Assembly: GCA_012518115.1 (NCBI GenBank)
Contig: JAAYTD010000060.1
Coordinates: 1 to 39,936, forward strand
Reading direction: 5' to 3'
From: Ignavibacteria bacterium
GTDB taxonomy: Bacteria; Bacteroidota; Ignavibacteria; Kapaibacteriales; UBA2268
Length of the DNA stretch: 39,936 nucleotides
Part shown: piece by piece, positions 1-7,500 of the stretch
Layout: every line of letters starts with the position of its first letter
Numbering within the stretch: position 1 is the first letter of the stretch
Program-made: the position numbers and the translations under genes
The notes under the pieces: model-generated
The model's input: only the letters and a program-made list of their open reading frames with translations
Told to the model about the DNA's origin: nothing
Databases searched by the model: none

Positions 1-22
1 CGAATATTTTAAGGCAACACAT

Positions 23-56
23 CTCTGAAAAGCCTTTGGACAAAGGCTTTTCAGAG
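23..56. repeat. Perfect 16-bp inverted repeat (hairpin)
   Basis: CTCTGAAAAGCCTTTG (23-38) is followed by GA and its exact reverse complement (41-56). As RNA this is a very stable hairpin. No T-run follows on either side, so it is not a textbook intrinsic terminator. It may end a gene lying to the left of the window or be an extragenic palindrome. Confidence 0.75.
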
Positions 57-62
57 GATATC

Positions 63-124
63 ACCATTAATTTTGACTATTACTCGTTTTTTGAAGGTAA
101 AAAACCATTAATTTTGACTATTAC
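63..124. repeat. Two 21-bp direct repeats, period 41
   Basis: The 21 bases starting ACCATTAATTTTGACTAT occur identically at 63-83 and 104-124, with 20 bases between them. No ORF covers them. The rest of 1-258 is AT-rich with no gene, and any GH57 promoter should lie in about 125-258, where I see no clear TAnnTTTG element. The repeats could be tandem operator sites or the edge of a longer tandem array. Confidence 0.7.
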
Positions 125-258
125 GCCCATATTTCTAATTATTATTTGTTTTTTGCACTAAAAAAATATAAACTTCGTCTTTATGATATTGTATTATTTT
201 ATATTTTGAGAAATGATACTTATAAATCATCAATTTGCAATTTACTACTTGAAACATT

Positions 259-2316
259 ATGAAAAAATTAAAAGTTGCTATTCTATGGCATCAGCATCAG
301 CCATATTATAAATATAAAAATGAATTTTTATTGCCTTGGGTTCGTATGCACGGAGTAAAAGATTATTACGATATTCCCGCTCTACTCTATCAATATCCTA
401 ACGTAAAACAAACAATTAATCTAGCACCATCGTTAATATTGCAAATAGAAGATTATATAAACGGTACCGTTGAAGATAAAATTCAACGCTTAACAAAAAT
501 CCCTGCCGATAAATTAACTATTGAACAAAAAAATGATATCTTAGATAATTTTTTTACTTTAAATATAGACAACTTGTTGTTACCTCATTCACGTTTTCGC
601 GAGCTCTTTGAACAATCACAAAATCGTGAATATGCTTTGACAAGCTATACCTCACAAGATTGGTTAGATTTGCAAGTTTGGTATAACTTAGCTTGGATAG
701 GACAAATTTCAAAGAAGCTCCCGATTGCAGAGCGTTTGCTACAAAAAGGACGTGATTTTACGGAAGATGAAAAAAACTTATTGCTCGAACTCCACAATGA
801 TATTTTGTCAAAAATTATACCTGAAATGGCTCGATTAAATCAGTTAGGACAAATAGAAATTAGTTGTTCTCCTATGTTTCATCCGATCTTACCATTACTT
901 ATCAATTCAGAAGCAGCATTAGAAGCTATGCCGAATGCTCAATTACCCAATCCGATTTATAAATATCCTGAAGATGCTAAAGTACAAATAATGGATAGCA
1001 TAAATTATTATGAAAAGCTATTTAATAAAAAACCTCTTGGTATGTGGCCTAGCGAAGGTTCTATTTCAGAAGAAGCTTTGGAACTTATAGCAAAAGCAGG
1101 AATAAAATGGGCTGCAAGCGATGAAGGTATTTTAGCTGCTTCTTTAGGCGATCAATATCTTCCAACTTATAAGTATTTCCCTCATAAGTTCCAAACACAA
1201 ACTTCAGAAATAAGCTTATTTTTTCGCGACCATATTTTATCTGACAAGATTGGATTTGTTTATTCTAATTGGAAACCTTTTGATGCGGCTTGCAATTTTC
1301 GCGAACATCTCTTTGAAATTCGCAATGAAATTATTAAAAATCATTCTGAAGAGGCTCTTGATTATGCAGTTGTACCTATTATTTTAGACGGTGAAAATTG
1401 CTGGGAGTATTATCATGAAAATGGTATTCTTTTTTTGAAGGACTTCTTTTCTATGCTTGGAAATACAGAGGAATTAGAGACTGTATTATATTCAGATTGC
1501 TTAGATTTAAAGACACCTGATTTCTTGCCAAAATTACAAAAAGTTCGGGCAGGTTCTTGGATAAACTCTAATTTTAGTATATGGATTGGTCATCAAGATG
1601 ATGTAGTCGCTTGGAATTTACTATCTGAATTACGACAATTAATTGAAACGAAAAAAACAAGTTTTTCAGCTGAAAAACTAAATGAAATTATGCAAGAAAT
1701 ATATATTGCTGAAGGCTCCGATTGGTTTTGGTGGTATGGACCTGAACATAATGCGCCGAATAAATCTGATTTTGATATGATCTATCGCTGGCGACTAGCT
1801 GAAATTTATAATATGATAGGTGAAACACCGCCTGATGATTTGTTTAGACCGATTGGAGTTAAGCAAACAAGTAGTATTGTTCCGCCTAAGAGTTCTATTT
1901 CTCCTAAAATTACAGGTAAGTTAGAAACTCATCAAGATTGGAAAGATGCTGGCATTTTTTATTGTAATGCCGAGATGTCAACTATGCACCAAATAGGTGA
2001 AATAGCGTCGCAGTTGTATTTTGGATTTGATAACAAATGGATATATTTTAGAATAGAATTAATTAACAATTTACTTGAAGATGAAAAAATTGAATTTAGA
2101 ATTAATGATATTATTCTAACTTATCAAAATGAGAAATTAAATGTTATTTCTAATAAATTTATAGACTTACATTTTGCTTTTACAAATTATATTGATATTG
2201 CTATTTCACGCGCTAGTTTAGATAGCACATTAGAATTTAATTTGCAAACTACATCTAAAACTTATAAAATAAGATACCCTAAAATTGGTAGTATTACTGT
2301 TGATATAGACAAATAA
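259..2316 (+). CDS. Glycoside hydrolase family 57 (alpha-amylase/amylopullulanase-like)
   Basis: A 685-residue GH57 glucan hydrolase or transglycosylase acting on alpha-1,4 (possibly alpha-1,6) glucans. The conserved GH57 regions appear in order: HQHQP at residues 11-15, SCSPMFHPILPLL from about 202, GMWPSEGS at 261-268 with E266 as the expected nucleophile, LDGENCWE at 376-383 with D377 as the expected general acid, and EGSDWFWWYG at 485-494. About 150 C-terminal residues after 535 form a beta-rich domain typical of amylopullulanase-like members. There is no signal peptide, so a cytoplasmic role in glycogen or maltodextrin turnover is likely. No SD precedes the ATG. It stands alone, convergent with buk and separated from it by a strong bidirectional terminator. 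Family assignment is secure; substrate specificity (amylase, pullulanase or 4-alpha-glucanotransferase) is not decided by sequence. Confidence 0.92.
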   Translation: MKKLKVAILWHQHQPYYKYKNEFLLPWVRMHGVKDYYDIPALLYQYPNVKQTINLAPSLILQIEDYINGTVEDKIQRLTKIPADKLTIEQKNDILDNFFTLNIDNLLLPHSRFRELFEQSQNREYALTSYTSQDWLDLQVWYNLAWIGQISKKLPIAERLLQKGRDFTEDEKNLLLELHNDILSKIIPEMARLNQLGQIEISCSPMFHPILPLLINSEAALEAMPNAQLPNPIYKYPEDAKVQIMDSINYYEKLFNKKPLGMWPSEGSISEEALELIAKAGIKWAASDEGILAASLGDQYLPTYKYFPHKFQTQTSEISLFFRDHILSDKIGFVYSNWKPFDAACNFREHLFEIRNEIIKNHSEEALDYAVVPIILDGENCWEYYHENGILFLKDFFSMLGNTEELETVLYSDCLDLKTPDFLPKLQKVRAGSWINSNFSIWIGHQDDVVAWNLLSELRQLIETKKTSFSAEKLNEIMQEIYIAEGSDWFWWYGPEHNAPNKSDFDMIYRWRLAEIYNMIGETPPDDLFRPIGVKQTSSIVPPKSSISPKITGKLETHQDWKDAGIFYCNAEMSTMHQIGEIASQLYFGFDNKWIYFRIELINNLLEDEKIEFRINDIILTYQNEKLNVISNKFIDLHFAFTNYIDIAISRASLDSTLEFNLQTTSKTYKIRYPKIGSITVDIDK

Positions 2317-2337
2317 ACAAATAAAAATATTTTATTA

Positions 2338-2379
2338 AAAAAGGTGTGAATATAATAATTTCAATATTCACACCTTTTT
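2338..2379. terminator. Bidirectional intrinsic terminator between GH57 and buk
   Basis: AAAAAGGTGTGAATAT (2338-2353) pairs perfectly over 16 bp with 2364-2379 across a 10-base loop. A-runs on the left and T-runs on the right give a U-tract in both directions. It lies 21 bp after the GH57 stop and 23 bp beyond the buk stop, so it ends both converging genes. Confidence 0.9.
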
Positions 2380-2402
2380 ATTTACCTGCATAAAGAACAG
2401 AT

Positions 2403-3491
2403 TTATTTATATTCTAATATCGGTATTTCACCTTTACTAGCATAATAAATACCTTCAGCAAGTGCTTCCATTTCATCTTCACCCGGATAAACTTTAATAT
2501 TAGGTGAAATAAATTTTGTATGTTTTTCAATTTCTTCGCAAACATATTTAGCACGTGCTATTCCACCTGTTAATATAATTGCATCAATTTTCCCGCAAAC
2601 TATAGGTGCAACTGAACCTATTTCTTTTATTATCTGATAGATTAAAGCATCAAATACTTTTTTAGCTTTTGCATCATTTTCTTGTAAAGCACGAATTTCA
2701 ACTTCATAAGCGTCATTTGTTCCTAAATAAGCTACAAATCCACCTTTACCAGTAATAAATTTTTTCATTTGACTTTTATTGTATTTCCCTGAAAAGCATA
2801 CATCTACTAAAGCTGCTGCAGGCAAACCACCTGTACGTTCAGGCGAAAAAGGACCATCTCCATTTAAAGCATTATTTACATCAATAACTCTACCTTGATG
2901 ATGAAGACCGACAGATATACCTCCTCCAAGATGAGCTACTATTAGATTTAATTTATTATAATCTAATTTATTTTCCCGAGCATATCTACGAGCTACTGCT
3001 TTTTGGTTTAATGCATGAAAAATTGAAACACGCTCAATTTCAGGATGTCCTGAGAATCTTGCCATATCACTTAATTCATCAACTACAACAGGATCTACAA
3101 TATATGATGGTACTTTTTTATTGTGTTCTTGCATGATTTTATCTGCAATTTCATGAGCTAGTATAGCACCAAGATTAGAGGCGTGGTCAGCTCTTGCGTT
3201 AAACTTAATATCGTTCAACATAGTTTCATTTACTTCATAAACTCCACCTTCAATAGGTTTTAATAATCCACCACGTCCTACAACTGCATCAATATCTTTT
3301 AATGCAATATTTTGTTCAAGCAAAAATTCAATAATAATTTCTTTTCGGAATTCATATTGGTCCATTATATTAGAGAACTTCTCAATATCTTTAGATTTAT
3401 GTTTTAATGTTTTTACAAAGATAGAATGTAAATCCTCAAAAAGTGCTATCTTAGTTGATGTTGACCCTGGATTTATCGACAATATTTTCAT
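2403..3491 (-). CDS. buk: Butyrate kinase
   Basis: A 362-residue ASKHA-fold acyl kinase of the butyrate kinase family. It interconverts butyryl phosphate plus ADP and butyrate plus ATP, the substrate-level phosphorylation step ending butyrate or branched-chain acid fermentation. Visible motifs are the N-terminal phosphate loop NPGSTSTK (7-14), GRGGLLKPI (72-80), DPVVVDEL (133-140), the adenosine-site loop AHLGGGISVG (186-195), GDGPFSPERTGGLP (211-224) and a C-terminal ILTGGIA. Length fits the family (about 355-360). It lies 19 bp downstream of ptb on the same strand. A GAAGGA SD-like motif (3499-3504) sits 7 bases before the ATG. Acetate kinases are longer, near 400 residues, and the ptb partner supports butyrate or a related short-chain acyl group as substrate. 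Confidence 0.93.
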   Translation of the reverse strand: MKILSINPGSTSTKIALFEDLHSIFVKTLKHKSKDIEKFSNIMDQYEFRKEIIIEFLLEQNIALKDIDAVVGRGGLLKPIEGGVYEVNETMLNDIKFNARADHASNLGAILAHEIADKIMQEHNKKVPSYIVDPVVVDELSDMARFSGHPEIERVSIFHALNQKAVARRYARENKLDYNKLNLIVAHLGGGISVGLHHQGRVIDVNNALNGDGPFSPERTGGLPAAALVDVCFSGKYNKSQMKKFITGKGGFVAYLGTNDAYEVEIRALQENDAKAKKVFDALIYQIIKEIGSVAPIVCGKIDAIILTGGIARAKYVCEEIEKHTKFISPNIKVYPGEDEMEALAEGIYYASKGEIPILEYK

Positions 3492-3510
3492 TCTTTTTTC
3501 CTTCTTTTTA

Positions 3511-4413
3511 TTAATAAGCCGCTGCTAAAGCTATTGACATAAATTTAGATCTATTGCTATCAGCACGTGAAGTAAGAACAATAGGAGCTTTAGCACCAAG
3601 AATCATAGCGGCAGTTGTTCCGCCTGCTAAATAAGTAAATGATTTATATAACGCATTTCCAACTTCAATGTTCGGACAGAAAACTAAATCTGCATCACCA
3701 CCAACTTCTGTTTCAATTTTTTTATGAACACAAGTTTCTTTAGAAACTATATTATCTAAAGCAAAAGGACCATCAATAATACAATTTTTTATTTGTCCGC
3801 GTCTATTCATTTGTGTTAGCATAGCCGCATGAATTGTTGATTCCATTTTAGGATTAACTACCTCAACAGCTCCTAAAACGCCAACCTTAGGTTTCTCAAT
3901 TCCTATACGGTTCAAACATCCAATTGCATTATTTAATATAGATATTTTTTCTTCAAAAGTAGGAGCTATGTTTTGCGCTGCATCTGTTAAAGCAAGAAGT
4001 TTATGATAAGCTGGCAGTTCAAATATTCCTATATGACTAAGCAGATTATTTGTACGAAGTCCAACCTCCTTGTTCAAAACAGCACGTAAAAAATCAGCTG
4101 TTGAAACTAAACCTTTCATTAATACCTGAGCCTCTCCTGAATTAATTAGCTCAACTGCTTTACGAGCTGCTAAGGCTTGATTTGGTTCATCAATAATGCG
4201 AATGCCATTAATATCAATTTTTTCTGCTTCCGCAATTTTATTAATATTCTCAGCATTACCTACAAAAATAGCATCTGCTATATTGTTTTTACGTGCTTCA
4301 TTAATTGCATGAAGTACATGTTCATCGTCAGCTGCCGCTACTACTATTGTCTTTTTCTCTTTTAATCGGGCAATACTAACTAAGTCGTCTAATTTATTAA
4401 TACCTATACTCAT
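3511..4413 (-). CDS. ptb: Phosphate butyryltransferase
   Basis: A 300-residue PTA/PTB-family phosphotransacylase. It converts butyryl-CoA (or isobutyryl-/isovaleryl-CoA) and phosphate to acyl phosphate and CoA, feeding the butyrate kinase encoded 19 bp downstream. The C-terminal half carries the family's conserved stretches: VGVLGAVEVVNPKMEST, the IIDGPFALDNIV segment, GGDADLVFCPNIEVGN and the terminal YLAGGTTAAMILGAKAPIVLTSRAD region. Length matches Ptb (about 300) rather than the larger acetate-forming Pta. It is the first gene of a two-gene unit. The promoter should lie in 4414-4519, which is very AT-rich and has no exact TAnnTTTG match on this strand. Confidence 0.92.
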   Translation of the reverse strand: MSIGINKLDDLVSIARLKEKKTIVVAAADDEHVLHAINEARKNNIADAIFVGNAENINKIAEAEKIDINGIRIIDEPNQALAARKAVELINSGEAQVLMKGLVSTADFLRAVLNKEVGLRTNNLLSHIGIFELPAYHKLLALTDAAQNIAPTFEEKISILNNAIGCLNRIGIEKPKVGVLGAVEVVNPKMESTIHAAMLTQMNRRGQIKNCIIDGPFALDNIVSKETCVHKKIETEVGGDADLVFCPNIEVGNALYKSFTYLAGGTTAAMILGAKAPIVLTSRADSNRSKFMSIALAAAY

Positions 4414-4519
4414 AAGATTTTATATAATATAAAATTGTTAAAAAAATGTAATCTAAAAAAAATAAATATAACAAATAATAATTTAAATAAAAAATTAAAT
4501 CCATATAATTAAATAAAAA

Positions 4520-4551
4520 ATAGAGAAGTTGCATATTTACAACTTCTCTAT
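4520..4551 (-). terminator. Intrinsic terminator of the giant T9SS gene
   Basis: ATAGAGAAGTTG (4520-4531) pairs over 12 bp with 4540-4551 around an 8-base loop. Read on the minus strand it is followed by TTTTTTATTTAATT, giving the U-tract. It lies 29 bp past the stop of the 1896-residue gene and separates it from ptb-buk. Confidence 0.85.
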
Positions 4552-4579
4552 ATGTCTAATTCTAACTTCTATCTCTTGA

Positions 4580-7500
4580 CTACTTGACTATGTTAATTGT
4601 TTGAGTCTTTGAGCCATGGTTAGTGTTAATTAAAACTGTATAAGTGCCTGTCGCGATATTAGAAACATCAAATCTGATACTATGTAAATTAGAAGCAAAT
4701 CTACCTTCCTTAATCACAGAAACTTCTTTACCGCTTACATCTATTAGTGTAATTCTTACATCTGATTCTGATGATAAAGAAAAGTTTATTGTCAAAATAT
4801 CTTGTACAGGATTTGGTACTATCTGTTCAAAAGATAATTGACTACCTTCATCTATGCTTACAATCCTCTCATCGCTATATGAATATGTACCATCTAAATC
4901 TACAAATTTTAAGCGATAAGTATAAGTGTTGCCATAAAATACATCAGTATCTATTATTGAATAATCTTTACCTATAGTTGTAGTACCCGCTGCTTTAACT
5001 TCATTGATAACTTCAAAACTAGATTTACCGGCATTTGTTAAAGTAGAACGCTCTACTAAAAACTTATCACTATTATATTCACTCGCTGTCTCCCAAGTCA
5101 AATAAACTCTATTATTACCTGCAAAAGCATCAAAACTTAATAATTGAACCGGAATTATACTACCTGAATTGTTAGTAATGAAATCTATTATACCGCTAAG
5201 AATGAATTCAGGTGAGGAATAATGACGCCAATCTAAACCTAAGTAAATTAAAAAATCCTTAGATGAATATGATACAACTCCCATGCTCTTCAAATTCCGA
5301 TGCACAAATGTAGGATGCTTATAATAATAAGATTGACCGACTACCCGAGTGTTTGAACCTGCCTGTTCTAAATGTTCAAAAATACCTGCCTGCAAATTAA
5401 CATCTTTCCCACTACCAAACAATAGTGTATTTCTATAAGATGTCTCTAAATTTGGAGCTATCATTGAACCACTGAGCCAAGCAAGACCGTTAACATCAAA
5501 TTCTGTTGCATAAATACCATTACCCTTGGGTTGAGTATTAAATAATTTATAAAAATAATCTTCTAATTCTGCCGCTGTGTAAATTGAATAAGAATTCCTG
5601 GCAAGCTCTTCTGAGGAAATTATTAAATTACGCTTGACATTAAGACTAGAAAGAGATAAAAAATTATTTATAGCCTTCTCTTGCTCTTCTGTAAATACAT
5701 CTTCTAAACCATCTGACCAGAATATCGAATGATAAGGTGTATAATTTACTGAATGTGGCTCCCAATTACTTCTATCTAAAATATCAAAACCCGCCTGAAT
5801 TACATTACCTGTTATGTCATTCTCTTGCAAAGAATAACCTAACTTCTCAAATGCAGTACGTAAGGCCTTATAATTAGTAAATCCTACTATATCAGATAGA
5901 GTATTACCTTCTTGATCTAATTCTATGTTCTCATCAATATATTTATAATAATCACCTACTTGCTTGTCAACTAATGTGGTATTATCGGCTGAAAGCAATA
6001 AATGTAAACTAGATCTCTTGATATAAAACCGTACTAACTTCTCTATCTTATTGGTATTGTTGGTTAAGTCCTCATCTACTGGTAACTCTACAACTAATCT
6101 GTAAACTGGAGTAACATTATTGCCCATAATGGAAAAACGTGATGGCGTATTAGGATTATCAAGTCCATAAGGTACAGGAGTAAATAACCTATCTGATAAC
6201 TCCTTATTGTTCGTTTGAAAATCCAAAGTCTTGATCTCAAAAGCACCGATACTAAAATCTTGAGTAACTTTCAAAACTTCCTGATTAGTTTCTGTGTTAT
6301 ATATAGTTAAAACTATTGGTTTGTTCTCCGCAAATACACTACCATTATTACGAATGTTTACTCTAACATTTACAGGACTTGTTGTCATTACATATTCTGC
6401 ATCGCTAAATGGAGATGTTTCTCGATTGTCTTTATAAGCAACTGGTTCTATAAAGGCTAAAAAACCTAAATCATCATCATAAAGCTGACCATCAAATTCC
6501 CAACATCCTATATCGTAACCTTGATCTGCAACACCTCGTAAATTACCATCAATATCATAAACAACTTCAGGAATGACTTTACCCCGATTGTTCAAATAGG
6601 AACCTATTGGAACTGGAGATTTTATTCGAATAAATGGAATGACACCCCGTTTAATTGTATCTAAATTACCTATAAAGTTATAAGTTGTAGTAGATGCTTC
6701 ACCATGCGTTAAAAGCTGCCACTGATCTATTGATACATATTCATTACGATAACCTAGTAAATCAAGATTGACTCTATTATCAATTCTGGAAAGCTCAATA
6801 TAACGTGCTATAGCTTGCTCACTATCATCAGAATAATATATATTATGATCCATAACTATATCTACATATTCCGGTCTGACACTGCCTAAAACAACTGGCG
6901 CTACTATATCTGACTTAGAATCTTTGTCTAATAAGTTAATTGCATTATTAAACATCCTAAATTTATCAACATTTTGAGCAACTATACCAGCTAGACAAGC
7001 ACGCTCCTCGTTCTCAAATCCGTCATCACCTATGATTACAGAGTTGTTTATAATACTAGATGATAATATATTATATCCTAACTCCTTCTGAATAGCAAAA
7101 TTATGAATGTAATTATCACTCTTGTTATCTCGAGTCGTAAATAATCTAATGCCATATCTACTGCCATTGATGTTCTTACTACTTAAATCCCATACTAGAT
7201 TATTATAAACTTTGATGCTATCATCTACATTAGGCATAAATGGATGCTTACCATGAAGAATATGCATGTCATAAAAATTATTACGTTCTTGTTCGATCTT
7301 GATTCCATAAACATCATTGTTGGATACTATCTTGCTAATTTCATTGCCATCTATCTTGATGTTAATATTATTGTAACCAAAACGCTCAAATCTAGCTGCA
7401 TCTATTGTGGGATCATAACCTAATTGCTTACCTTCACCACCTAAAATGATACCCGCTATATCCGCACTATCTTTCTTTTGAAGAGCATGACCGATAAAAT

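Noticed and set aside
259-4413. GH57-ptb-buk as a single metabolic operon
   Set aside because: GH57 is convergent with buk and a perfect bidirectional terminator lies between them.
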